Of a stretch of DNA of 64,000 nucleotides, positions 30,260 through 42,000 are shown piece after piece. The notes beneath the pieces are model-generated. The model was not told where the DNA came from. It saw nothing but the letters and a program-made list of their open reading frames with translations, and ran no database searches. The stretch comes from Chaenocephalus aceratus. Lineage: Eukaryota > Chordata > Actinopteri > Perciformes > Channichthyidae. Where the stretch lies: assembly GCA_023974075.1 (NCBI GenBank), contig CM043785.1, positions 22,137,169 through 22,201,168 of the forward strand, read 5' to 3'. The first letter of the stretch is position 1. The number at the start of each line of letters is the position of its first letter. The position numbers and the translations under genes are program-made.

Positions 30260-31072
30260 GTGTTGGAGGCTCATGTGTTTCCGGGGTGCAACCATGCCCC
30301 CATCTTCCCGCCGCCTCGAGTGATGTCAGAACGTCATCCTCAAGTTCGCGCCATGAGGGAAATGGACTTAACATCAACGACAGCAAGCTCCGCTGCTCGT
30401 TTAAGTCACACAAACACATGTCATCACTATTGTCTTTTAATAAATAATTTTCCACTGTCGTTTCCAGGCTTAAAGCCAAGGGTGCAGTCAATACAAATGA
30501 AAATAAAGACAATAAAAACAATAACGTCTACCCCCATTCTAAGAGTGGCTGCTACCTCTCTCAGAAGGCGGTCGATGGACGGGGCTGTGAAGGCATCACC
30601 GCCACGCGCATGCGCAGTGTCGACCGGGGTTGTCAACCTGGGGTACCACCGTGTTCAGACACTAGAGGGCCCCATAACACAACAAATAAAGACACAGAGG
30701 GCAGACGACAGAGCTGTGACATCTCCACTCGCTTTGAGAAGCGAAAAGTGGAGGATGCTCACAGATTCTGCTTGGGTTTTCAAGACAATAACACAGGGTT
30801 ACAGACTCCAATTCGCTGTCACCCCCCCTCACTTTTCGGGCATTCTGTAATCGCAACCCCGGGGAGAGTCGGCCCATATTCTAGAGCAAGAGATCCTCTC
30901 GCTACTAGACAAGAAGGCTATATCTATAATACCTTCCGAACAGAGTCAGAGTGGCTTTTATTCCAAGTATTTCCTTGTTCCCAAACGGGGAGGGAACGGG
31001 ATTCGGCCTATACTAGATTTGAGGGCTCTGAACAAATATCTCAAAAGATACAAATTCAGAATGCCCACTCAC
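30260..31072 (+). pseudogene. DIRS copy 3 pol, N-terminal part up to the RT fingers
   Basis: The frame at 30260-30850 aligns with the copy 2 leader (SERHPQVRAM, ATSLRRRSMDGAVKASPPRA) and has one NRF1-type motif (cgcgcatgcgcag, about 30606). It continues past a stop into RT text: YSKYFLVPKRGGNG then IRPILDLRALNKYLKRYKF (to 31064). The RT is then cut by the hAT element. Confidence 0.65.
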
Positions 31073-32248
31073 TAGGGGTGTAACGGTTCACAAACATTTC
31101 GGTTCGGTACGTACCTCGGTTTTTAGGTCACGGTTCGGTTCGGTACGTTTTCGGTACAGCAGAAAAAATTATCACAAAACATAACATATTTTTTTTCAAT
31201 TATTATTAAACTGTGAATAATGTATTCACTCAAATAAATACAAAATATAATACAATAAACATTAAGGTGCAGCATTTCGATGAACTGAAATAATCTGTAT
31301 TTGAACTTTACTGTACTAGTACTCACAAAACATAAACTATTAGTTTTGGGTTTTTAATTATTATTAAACTATGAATATTCACTCAAATAAATATAAAATA
31401 TAATAAAATAAACATTAAGGTGCAGCTTTTCGATGAACTGAAATAATCTGTATTTGAACTGTACTGTACTAGTACCTAAGCAGCCAGTTTGACATTATGA
31501 CTTGCTTGTCATTGTATTTTCATGTTTTTTTAAAGAAAAATGTACTTGTCCACATTGCTTGCCGAAAGGGCAGATCTGCTGGCACTAGCAATGTCTCCTG
31601 CTGTGGAGAACACCCTCTCGCTAGGGACAGAGGTAGTTGCTAACATGGCAACATAAGGATATTTGCCGTTTGTAATAGCTTTGGCTCGGTCTGAAGTTTT
31701 TGCGAGTGGTGGAGGCTTAAATGCTAGTGGGAGTTGGGTTTGCACTTCAGTCTTTTGGTACCGGTGATATTCACGTTCGGGTGATGCCTTTTCAAATGAG
31801 TGTGCAAGTTTGATGTATTGCCAGCCGCGTAACCAATTTTAGTTGAACAATGCCGACAAACAGCTTTGGTTCGGTCTACCTGTCTTTGTCCGTCATCCTT
31901 GTACGTAACTGCGAAACCAAAATGAGACTTCAATGATGCTGGAGGATTTTCGAGCTCAACTTTATCTGCGTTCGCCATTTCGACAGTTCCTCAAATTACT
32001 GACTACATTTGAATGCATCCCTCTGACCAGCTCGTCCAATGAAATGACTTGCTCGCTCTATGACGCGTTGAACACAATGGGAGCAAATTACTCTGAATGC
32101 TGCGACGCAGCACCTGAGATTACTTCCAAGAAGTTGTTCACGTTCTCAATTTTTTACGTTTAACGTTATATTCGTTCGGTACACTTCGGTACACACGTGT
32201 ACCGAACCGAAGGGCCCGTACCGAAATACGTGTACCGTTACACCCATA
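31073..32248 (-). mobile_element. hAT transposon relic with deleted transposase
   Basis: Ends taggggtgtaacggt and accgttacacccata are inverted. A perfect 8-bp duplication ccactcac flanks it (31065-31072 and 32249-32256). On the minus strand, 31978-31724 encodes a BED-type zinc finger (KAVCRHCSTKIGYAAGNTSN then LHTHLKRHH). 31745-31530 encodes the conserved hAT C-terminal dimerisation motif (TTSVPSERVFSTAGDIAS). The two overlap at 31724-31745 in different frames, because the catalytic middle of the transposase is deleted. It is non-autonomous. Confidence 0.85.
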
Positions 32249-32256
32249 CCACTCAC

Positions 32257-32890
32257 ACATCTCTGTTGCGTCTCGTGCACCAAAACGATTGGTTCACATC
32301 AGTCGACCTGAAAGACGTGTATTTCCACATCCCAGTATATTACCCACACAGGAAATATCTGAGGTTCGCCTTTCAGGGTGTCTGTTACGAGTACAGAGTA
32401 CTTCCCTTCGGTCTGTCTCTCAGCCCACGAGTGTTTGTACGGTGTACGGAAGCCGCGATAGCCCCGTTAAGACAACAGCGTATTCGCCTGGCAACTTATC
32501 TGGACGATTGGCTCCTAATAGCCTCTTGCTCCGACTGTGCGAGACACAGTCGGAGCAAGAGGCTATTACGCAGACGAATGTCCTCGTAAAACACCTGCTC
32601 GACCTGGGTATTCGTAATAAACACAGAAAAGAGCATGTTGTCCCCAGCCCAGACTGTAGTCTTCCTGGGCCTACGCCTGAATTCGGTGCCCTTTACAGCC
32701 CGCCTGTCAGCAGAGAGAGTGAAAGCCTTCAGGGCTTGCCTCGCTAATTTCCAACTACGCAAATATGTTCTCTTCAGATCATGTCTGCGGTTACTGGGGC
32801 ACATGGCGTCAGCCATCCTGGTGGTACGACTGGGACGCTTACACATGAGGGAGTTTCAGCGCTGGGTAGCTGCCCTCAGACTGGACCCCG
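32257..32890 (+). pseudogene. DIRS copy 3 RT palm and thumb
   Basis: It continues the RT after the hAT: WFTSVDLKDVYFHIPV (first catalytic Asp), then YRVLPFGLSLSPRVF, then YLDDWLLIAS (active-site DD). A frameshift follows at a perfect 23-bp-arm palindrome (32517-32567). The thumb (TVVFLGLRLNSVPFTARLSA, 32635 onward) is in another frame. DIRS RTs typically have this VDLKDAYFHIP and YLDDWL pair. Confidence 0.75.
32517..32567. repeat. Perfect palindrome in the RT, 23-bp arms
   Basis: The left arm (32517-32539) starts aatagcctcttgctccg and the right arm (32545-32567) is its exact reverse complement. The spacer is cgaga. The RT frame breaks here: the text upstream of it (LLIASC) and downstream (EQEAITQTNVLVKHLLDLG) lies in different frames. 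Confidence 0.9.
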
Positions 32891-33086
32891 TGCTCCTTCT
32901 GTACGCGTTCCAAATCTGGCCAGAGTGAGAGAACAACGCCACACACTGATCCTAATAGCTCCACACTGGCCTGCATTGTACTGGCTGGCGGAGATATAGC
33001 TGTGGCAGCTCCCACTACGCAGGGACATACTGTCTCAGGCGGGGGGGGGGGGCGATTTTTCACCCACACCCAGAGCGCTTGGCACT

Positions 33087-33267
33087 ATGGGCCTGGCCCG
33101 TGAGTGGTATAACCTGAATACAGTGGGACTCCCTCAGAAGGTGATAAACACTATTCAGAGTGCAAGAGCTTCCTCCACCAGGTCCCTCTATGACTGTAAG
33201 TGGAGGCTGTTTGAGGAGTGGTGGCTTCAAAAAGGACACATCTCTTTTCAATGTCCTGTCGGGGTGA

Positions 33268-33298
<31 letters not shown>

Positions 33299-34163
33299 TA
33301 TTATTATTTTATTTATTTCTACAGGACTTAATTAATAAACACAGAGCTTTCTCTACGGTCAAAGTGTACCTGGCTGCTATTGCTGCATGCCATGTGGGCT
33401 TTGAGGGAAAGACGGCTAGCCAACATCCCTTGGTCTGCCGTTTTATGAAAGGGGCTCGCAGGCTCCTCCCTGTTTCCAGGTCACTGGTGCCCTTATGGGA
33501 CTTGGCAGTGGTTTTAGATGGGCTCACTCGACCTCCATTTGAACCCCTGGAAGAAGCTGACATGAAACACCTGTCACTGAAGACAGTGTTGTTACTGGCT
33601 CTGGCATCTGCCAAGCGAGTCAGTGACATTCATGCACTCTCTGTACATCCTTCATGCACTCAGTTTGCCCCGGGGCAAACGAGAGTGTTGCTGAAGCCCA
33701 ACCCTGCCTTTGTACCCCCATTAACATTGAGGCATTTCCTCCGCCACTGTGTTTCTCTGAAGAACAGCGGCCAAATTTGCTGTGCCCAATCCGTGCTTTA
33801 CGCACCTATATGGACAGGTCAAAAGAGTTTCGATGCAATGACCAACTCTTTGTATCCCGGGCTAACCCTCATAAGGGCAAGCCCGTTACCAGGCAACAGC
33901 TCTCCCACTGGATTGTGGAAGCGATTGCTCTGGCTTATACGAGTCAGGGTTTGAAGGCACCAACGGGCCTGCATGCTCATTCTACTCGTGGACTGGCTAC
34001 ATCCTGGGGTTTGTTCAAGGGTGTTTCCATCCAAGACATTTGTGCAGCAGCGAGCTGGTCCTCACCGCTCACTTTTGTCCGCTTTTACAGGCTAGATGTC
34101 TCTGCTCCAAGTGTGGCCCACGCAGTGCTGGGCCCCGTGTTGAGACAGGGTTCTACCTGTTAA
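33087..34163 (+). pseudogene. DIRS copy 3 tyrosine recombinase (two breaks)
   Basis: The N-terminal part (33087-33335) ends in an expanded (att)n tract at 33265-33320, where copy 4 has attttatcatttctac. The middle (33364-33720) has the first catalytic Arg (LASAKRVSDIHALSV). A second shift near 33712 moves the rest to 33715-34163, which still shows AHSTRGLATSW and FVRFYRLDVSA. All catalytic motifs survive, in different frames. Confidence 0.75.
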
Positions 34164-34234
34164 GTTCTGGTTGTTTTGGTGATTTTCGAGATAAGCATGT
34201 CTAGCAATACGGGAGTTTCAATATCCCATAGTGA

Positions 34235-34877
34235 CGGCCCGTCTACACTACAGCGTCGACAGCGTCGAAAGCTCCAAGCTGCTCCAAGCTGCCCATTCAC
34301 TTTCAATGGGGTGACGTCACGTAGCCGCGCTTTTTCGCCGAACTGAATTGTGGGTAGCAGAGCGAGGCGTCTCAGGCGTCCCAGGCGACCAGAAGTTGAA
34401 CATTGTTCAACTTCTGGTCGCCTGGACGCCGGAGTAGCCAGCGCCAGCCAATCAAATCCCGTTTCCCAAAATCTGACAGCTGAAGCGCTAGCCAATCAAA
34501 CCGCGTCTAAGCTGGGAGAGATATCCCGCCGTTCATTTCTATATTTCAAAAAAAGTCGGAGGAGAAACTAACTATCGCCGTAGAAAATCACCCGGTTTTG
34601 TATGCCCAGACCCTCTTCACCTACCGGGATACAAACCGGAGGAACCAGACATGGAGGGAGGTGGCAGAGACAGTGGGGGAAACTGGTAGGTTTTCACCTG
34701 TTTGGGGAGTTTATATATATATATTGCTCGCATAAAATCCCCGGGGGGTTTTGCTTTGTATGTCGGGGGCGGGAGATTCATGTGATTGGTTGTTGGTCGT
34801 GTTGCTTGAATAAAATCCCCAAGCTCCAGACACGCCCAGCTCCAAGCTATTTTTGGAGCTGTAGTGTGGACGCTCCG
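34235..34877. mobile_element. PIF/Harbinger-type MITE
   Basis: 643 bp, starting cggcccgtctacactacag and ending ctgtagtgtggacgctccg, flanked by the 3-bp duplication tga (34232-34234, 34878-34880). The uninterrupted site catagtgagacatcg is seen in copies 1 and 4. A second, inverted copy lies at 51712-52351 with duplication taa. TNA duplications suit PIF/Harbinger. No transposase. A 22-bp-arm palindrome is at 34381-34425. Confidence 0.75.
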
Positions 34878-34880
34878 TGA

Positions 34881-35208
34881 GACATCGAACGGAGTGTTAT
34901 GAATGAGAACTATAGGTTACTTACGTAACCCCAGTCTCAGAGTAACATGAAGTGAGATGTCTCACCAGACGGCCCTTCTTGCTAAGGCGAAGCGAGAAGA
35001 GGTGCTTATTTTGAATGACGCTGCGACGTAGCGCAAGCTACTTAAAGGGTGGGTGGATTCCCTGACGTAGACGTCAAGATCACCAGCCAATCAGGATTGG
35101 CGTAATGAGATTGATGCTTCTGTTTGCATACGCGTTGAGGCGCATCCCATAGTGAGACATCTCACTTCATGTTACTCTGAGTTCTGGGGTTACGTAAGTA
35201 ACCTATAG
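34881..35208. repeat. DIRS copy 3 internal complementary region and right ITR
   Basis: gagacatcgaacggag to gagaac, fused to ctataggttacttacg, then the inverted ITR ending acctatag. In this ITR the CRE, CCAAT boxes and a modified TATA (acttaaaggg) are on the minus strand. The same TATA variant (ctttaagtag) is in its left end near 28271. Confidence 0.8.
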
Positions 35209-35224
35209 ATATGTCTTCATAACC

Positions 35225-38160
35225 AACCCAGTCTCACGGCATTTCGTGTTCACCAACACGATTTTTAATCTATTGATTCGTGTTCACCATCACGATTTGC
35301 CCCTTATTTTCGTGTTGCACAGCACGATTTTAAAAGCAATGTATTTCTACTGGTAACGTGTTTTCGTGCCTGCAGGCTGCAGCACGTCTTTTTCTCCGGT
35401 CGGGTCGTGGAAGACCGGAAGCTGTGTGGTTCATAAAAACATGTTCTTACTCAATATCAAGCCACAGTTATTGCTTTTATTTTAAATCGTATCATTTCGG
35501 ACTTTTGTTGCCGTCTGTGAGGAAAATAAACGGGGCTCAGAGCCTCAGGATACTGAAATCTGTATTTTTAAATATTTTTTTCCTTCTAATTTGTTATTCT
35601 TTTCAAAATAACACACTGTTATTTACTCACCAATAACACTCAATTATCCTTGCTTTTATTTATTGGTTTAATTCCATAACCTCTGGCTTTTTTGGTGTCC
35701 GTCAGGACAAATAAAAATAACCGGAAACAGACGTAGGCCTATAAGGGACATTTCGAGCATCATTGCGATTGTCAACATTTCTGAGTTTAGGATGGCCGAA
35801 AACACTACACTACCCATAATCCCCAGCTATCGTTTAGGACTACAGTTCCCGTAAGGTTACGCAGAGCGTCAAACAGCTGTGTGAAATGGAACGAAACCAC
35901 GCCAGATTATCCAAAACTAGAATCGAACACCCCCCCAGAACTACACATGCTGGCTATTGTGTTTCGCAAAATGTTCTATGGGACGTCTCTACTGAACGTT
36001 TTCGTTTTTCCCACAATTAGAAGTTGCCATTATTAAACACATTGGTGTTATCAAATGTAAAACATATAATTAATAAATGGGTGAAAATCACTTGTGTCCA
36101 TAATGCGCAGCATTAATATATACCCACATGACAGCTCATTGCTACTTTGTAATTCTACTCCACTACAATTCAGAGGTTAACCTGGTATTTTTACTCCACT
36201 GCATTTATTTGAGTTACTTTGCAGATTCTGATTAATTATGTGAAATATAAACAACCCTTAAATCAGACTTTAGTTACACCTGAGTAACATTCAGGTAAGG
36301 TGATTGTTAAGTGCCAACAATCAGGAGAGATATTTGATAGTTGGTGCTTTAGAAGACTAAACATGTATCTGCAATTGACATGAATGGAAACAAGTAATAA
36401 AGTATATTCATTACTCGTTATTCTCTACTAATAGTTAATTAAAGACTATATATTATGGCTATTTTGCACATCCCTTTCAAGATTTTCAAAGGTTTATTGA
36501 CATATCATACACAACTACGGTGTAGTTATGCAATGAATGAAAAACTTGGGTCACAGGTTCCTCAACAGTGCATTACAAGACATCTATCAATATGTGTGTA
36601 CCTCCACCATTAAACTGTCATATTCTGCACATTTCTTATTCTATCTACATACATAAGAGTATAATTAATGTGTATAATATCAGTTAAAATAAGTGCTTCA
36701 ACATAGTTAACATTTCAGGAAAGCAATATATTAGACGTTAATTACTTTGTCAGGCTTAATATTTAATATTTAATGTTTAAATAAAGGTTAATCCGTTTTT
36801 CTGTTTTGCACCTCCTCCTATTAATATCTGTGTACATCCTGCACTAAACTGTTTTATTGTAGAGATCACTTATAGTATCTTCTTGATTTTGTATATTCTA
36901 TATTTCTATATTTATACTTTCCCCCTATGAAAGTATGTACTCTGTACAATAATTCAATAACGTGCTTTAACCACTAGGAGGTGCACACAAGGTGCACACA
37001 GCCATAATAACTTTGTATTATTAGTGTGTATGTACAACATCTGAAGATGTATAGTTTTATGCATGCTTTCACATCATTTTACAGCATATTGCTATACTAT
37101 TTCAGACTCAGTATTTACATTCTTACATTCAAAGAAAATCAGTAATATCTTTGAAAACGACAGTCCTTTTTTATCAGCTGTGCACCGTTATGGTGTAAAT
37201 ATAACCTATCTATGAATTAGATCAAATGTAAAAGTCAGCCGAATTAGTGTTGATACTGCAAGGACACGTATTGTGTGAAGAGAAATTGAAGATGTTGTTT
37301 AATTGTTGATATATTTATGATCCACGTCAAGTATTCAGTTTCGGCGCCATTTCTTCCAGTTTTTCCAAAGGTCTTATCATCAGGGCTCTCTAAATAAATA
37401 ACTACGGCAGATCTGTAGTATGTAATGCAGCCGAACCGTGTATTACAATGCCGTTATGTGATGACTTTCAAAGAGAAAAGCAAGAGCACTCGGAATTAAG
37501 TATTATTTTATACTTTTAAAATGTTTTCCGGATTTCATATAATATAAACACCAAATCCCAGCATGCATTGCGGCTAACACATCCAATCAGTGAGCTTAAA
37601 ACCATAGCTGAGGATCTTGGGTAATCGCTCGAAATGCCTATGTCTGTTTCCTGTTATATTTATTTTGAAATTCAGTTCCTGACGGACGCCAAAAAAGCCC
37701 GAGATTATGGAATTAAACCAATAAATAAAAGCAAGGATAATTGTGTGTTATTGGTGAGTAAATAACAGTGTGTTATTTTGAAAAGAATAACAAATTAGAA
37801 GGAAAAAAAGATTACAAAAAATACAGATTTCAGTATCCTGAGGCTCTGAGCCCCATTTATTTTCCTCACAGATGGCAACAAAAGTCCGAAATTATACGAT
37901 TTAAAATAAAAGCAATAACTGTGGCTTGATATTGAGTAAGAACATGTTTTTATGAACCACACAGCTTCCGGTCTTCCACGACCCGACCGGAGAAAAAGAC
38001 GTGCTGCAGTCTGCAGGCACGAAACACATTACCAGTAGAAATACATTGCTTTTAAAATCGTGCTGTGCAACACGAAAAAAAGGGGCAAATCGTGATGGTG
38101 AACACGAATCAATAGATTAAAAATCGTGATGGTGAACACGAAATGCCGTGAGACTGGGTT
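35225..38160. mobile_element. Long-TIR non-autonomous DNA transposon, terminus type 1, copy A
   Basis: 2,936 bp. Starts aacccagtctcacggcattt and ends with the reverse complement, aaatgccgtgagactgggtt. TIRs extend about 530 bp (cgtgttcaccatcacgattt, ggtcgtggaagaccggaag in inverted pairs). Flanks ttcataacc and gtcataact agree at 7 of 9 positions, a decayed 9-bp target duplication. The core matches copy B at 58054-60993 in inverted orientation. No transposase. Confidence 0.8.
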
Positions 38161-39059
38161 GTCATAACTGTCTCCTTACATTTTACATTCACTCAGTTAT
38201 AATGTGGTAGTTATACGTAGTTTGTTTTAAATTATTATTGATCACATTATATAGTACATATTTCTTAATTTAAGCTCCAGTATATATGAATATGTTTGGT
38301 GTGTTTTTTAGTTATATTTGTTATTGACCGAGTAAACACTTTTATTTTGAAGGCAGTTTTTACAGGCCTCTACTGTAATGCATATTCGCGCACCGCAATA
38401 CAACGTGCGGGCTGGCTTGAGTGTGTTTTCCTTAGTGGGGGCTGGCTTGACCACAGTCTGTGTACCCAGTGTTTCCTGACATGAAACATTTTATTTCACG
38501 GGGACATTTCCGGCGACAGTTTCAACCGGGGACAGGCCAATACAAACGGGGACGTCTGGTCACCCTATGCTAATAGTCAATGTCTGTAGAACTACAAAAC
38601 AGCATCCATTTGGCGTGTGTGGAATAACAGTATATATATATAAATATATATATATATAGTGCCGTGTTATAGTCACGAAATACAATTAATCTATTTATAC
38701 GTTCACCAACATGATGTTTCTGACAGAACGATAACGCGACAACAACAAAGCGGCGTCCATTTTGTATTTTGCGAGTGTGGAATTACTATAGATTACACCA
38801 AATACACAACTAATAGATACAAACAGAGAGAGTACATACCTTTCCTGAAGTTCATAATCAGGGTTGCCTGCTGTTGTCTCTGTGTTCTCTGTTCGCTGTG
38901 TTTGTTGCTGCTGTGCTGTGCTGGTTGTGCGGCTGGCGGTGCTGCGTCATGTGCGTAAAGCAGCCGCTGCCTATAGGCCCTGACTGCAGAACGCGGAATG
39001 GGGCATGGTAAGATGTGGGCGGGGCTGGACGTCCGATGGGCGGGGTGTATGGATATCCC
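38161..39059. other. Spacer with a transposon-end fragment and an AT microsatellite
   Basis: It contains a (ta)n run at 38630-38660 and a fragment ending ggggacgtctggtcaccctat (about 38549-38568), a phrase typical of many vertebrate DNA-transposon ends. A GC-rich part at 38930-39059 has ggcggggctgg motifs. No gene seen. Confidence 0.4.
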
Positions 39060-42000
39060 AACCCAGTCTCATAAAACAACATGTAATAACTACGTTGGTC
39101 CACAACGTAGGACGTAGTATTTCTACGAACACGCCTCTGAAATTGTAAAATGCCTACGTTTTTTTTCACCATTCATTCCAATGGCTGGCGTCTATGTCAC
39201 GTGATCTTCACATTTCTCCCTGCAGAAAAAAAAAAACATGGCCGACATTCGTTTTATTCTCGGTGGAAAATGCCTATTTTAAGGTTAGTTTGGCGATTAA
39301 AATGCCCTTTGATGTCATTTGATGCGAGAAATATGAGTTGTTATTTCAGATTATGTGTGCAGTGGATGTACATGATCTTTCGTTTGCTAGTTATTACGAA
39401 GATTACTTCAAGAAATTGTGTCTATACAACGTTTTCATTGTTACCAAGGTGGTTGCTAGGGACGCTGCTATCGATATTATTTATGTTATGTTGGGTAAAA
39501 TGGTGTTATCTTTATTGCTACCCCCCTTCCCCGTCAATGTATAGTGTTGGTCCACAGTGCAAACGTATTAGTTTAACAAAATCCGCATCTAAAATTGTGG
39601 CATAGTGTGGTGCCGAGAGATGGGAGTCGGAGGCGGGGTATCAAAGGTACAAGCTAGACTTTTATTTAGCATCTCAAAACACATGTAAACAGCTTCATGC
39701 CCGGGAAGCGAAGACCGGCGGAGACAGGAAGTCCGGCTCACTAAAATGTCCGTGCAGAACAATACCCTAACCCATAGATCCGTGGGTGAATAATGTCAAT
39801 CACCACAATAGATACGTTATTTTCCCCTGTGCAATTCTCCATTTACTCAACAATAACACATAATTATCCTTGTGTTTATTTATTTGTTTGATTAATAAAC
39901 ACAAGTTAGAGTCCGTCAGGACCGAGGGTCGGAGCAGCTCATTTGCTTTACAGAATATTACACCCGGAAGTAAGTATTCTCTCCGCTTCGCTTGACAAAC
40001 CCTGTGATAGTCCTCAAGCTCTGTGATTGGAGAGTGTGCAGAGCGTCGAACAGCAATTGAAATGGGATGGAACCACGGCAGACTGTCCAAAACTGGATTT
40101 GAACGGGTCCACCGCGTCCCCCCCTCCCCCACCCCGTCCCCAGAACTACACATGCTGGCTATTGTGTGTTTCGCAACATGTTCTCTATCTATGGCACGTC
40201 TCTACTGGGAGTTGTAGTTTTAAAAGACGTTTTCATATTTCCCATAATAAGAAGTTGCCAGTATTAAACTGTGTACATCCCTGGAGGTTTAGGGGATAGG
40301 AAACGCTCAAATTTAAAATATATAATTAATAAATGGGTGAAAATTGCTTGTGCAGCATTAATATATACCCACACGACAGCTAAGGTCAGAAGAGCTTTAT
40401 TTAACAGCTGGTCTTATGTCTGTGACCCCTCCTGTTGTTCATTGATGAGCCTGAAACATGCACTTGTCAAGGTTCAGAGGCACATTGTGCAAATATGGCA
40501 GTAGCCATCGATCATCTTAAGATAAGATATACTTTATTGATCCCAAGTTGGAAAAATGTGCGTTACATCAGCATGTGTATAGTTGTAAATATGCAGTGGT
40601 GTTTATTTGTAAATCATTTAGTATAATCACACACATTCTGTGTTTTATATTTAATAATTCTGTGTTCTTTATTTATTGATTGTTCAATACCTGACAAGGT
40701 CGGAGATGAAAAACTTTGGTCACAGGTTCCTCAACAGTGCATCACAAGACATCTTTCAATATGTGTACCTCCACCATTAAATGGTCATATTCTGCACATG
40801 TCTTATACTATCTACATACATCTTATAAGAGTATAATACATATGTATAATATCAGTTAAAATAAGTGCTTCAACATAGTTAACATTGCTGGAGGTATGCA
40901 CAAATATTGATAGATGTCTTGTAATGCACTGTTGAGGAACCTGCGACCCAAGTTTTTCATTCATTGCATAACTACACCATAGTTGTGTAGGCCTTTATGA
41001 TATGTCAATAAACCTTAGAAAATCTTGAAATCTTGAAAGGGATGTGCAAAATAGTCATTATATACAGTCTTTACTTAACTATTAGTAGAGAATAACGAGT
41101 AATGAACATACTTTATAGGGATTCTATTAATATCTTATAATAAAAATAATGAAATTCAATAACATGCTTTAACCACTAGGTGTCCCTTTATATCAGCTGT
41201 GCACCTTTATGGTGTAAATACAGCCTATCTACCAATTGGATCAAATATAAAAGTCCGCCGAATTAGTGTTGATACTGCAAGGAGACGCATTGTGTGAAAA
41301 GAAATGTAAGATGTTGTTTAATTGTTGATATATTTATGATCCACGTCACGTTTCCAGTGTTGGCGGCAGTTCCTCATGTTTGTCTAGAGCAGGGGTGGCG
41401 AACCTTTTTCCTCTCAAGGGCCATTTCAATTTTTACAATATCCTCCGAGGGCCGTACAAATTATTGACCTCTGCTTAAAAAACTAAAATCACAGCCCATT
41501 CATTTCACCTTTCTTACATGCTGTGCAAAGAAAAAGCAACCTCTTAATCCAGATATCTCACCATGACTCGCGCATGCATGCACGTGCACGGTGTGGCATG
41601 ACCACCAAAACAGAAAGATATGGACACAAGATGTGTGCAAATGTATTTAGTTTCATATCCATGTGGACATGATTTAAATGGGGGGGACCTAGAAGGTTTT
41701 TTTTTTTTTCTAATGTTGAAATTAAAAGCATCAATCTGGTGAACTTTGAGAGCAACATTAAGAGATCTATGGATACTTCTCTCAACACCCATATGAAACA
41801 GAACTGCAAGCAGATTTCTTTTTCTTTATGGATATTTTACAAATCTCTCCCCTTTTAAACTGTGTTATTTATTTATTTGTATGTTACTGTCATATAGCAT
41901 TTTATATAGTAGTTTACTTTATTCTCTTATTTTTTTACAACTATAATGATCATATAAGGATGTGCCTTTACCTCACTGGTTGTAGAAAAAGCTTCTTATA

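Larger units (their letters stand above)
28209..35208 (+). mobile_element. DIRS-like retrotransposon copy 3 (5'-truncated, with two insertions)
   Basis: It starts inside the left ITR (tacgccaatcctgattgg) and ends acctatag at 35208. It keeps the broadest coding content: gag, RT palm, RT thumb and recombinase, though all are damaged. RNase H is deleted between about 32892 and 32895 (RLDPV joined to LLYAF). It is hit by a hAT relic at 31073-32248 and a Harbinger-type MITE at 34235-34877. Confidence 0.85.

Noticed and set aside
39338..39544. ORFs in the type 3 TIRs (39338-39544 and 42522-42929)
   Set aside because: They are the two inverted copies of one non-coding TIR and differ by frameshifts.
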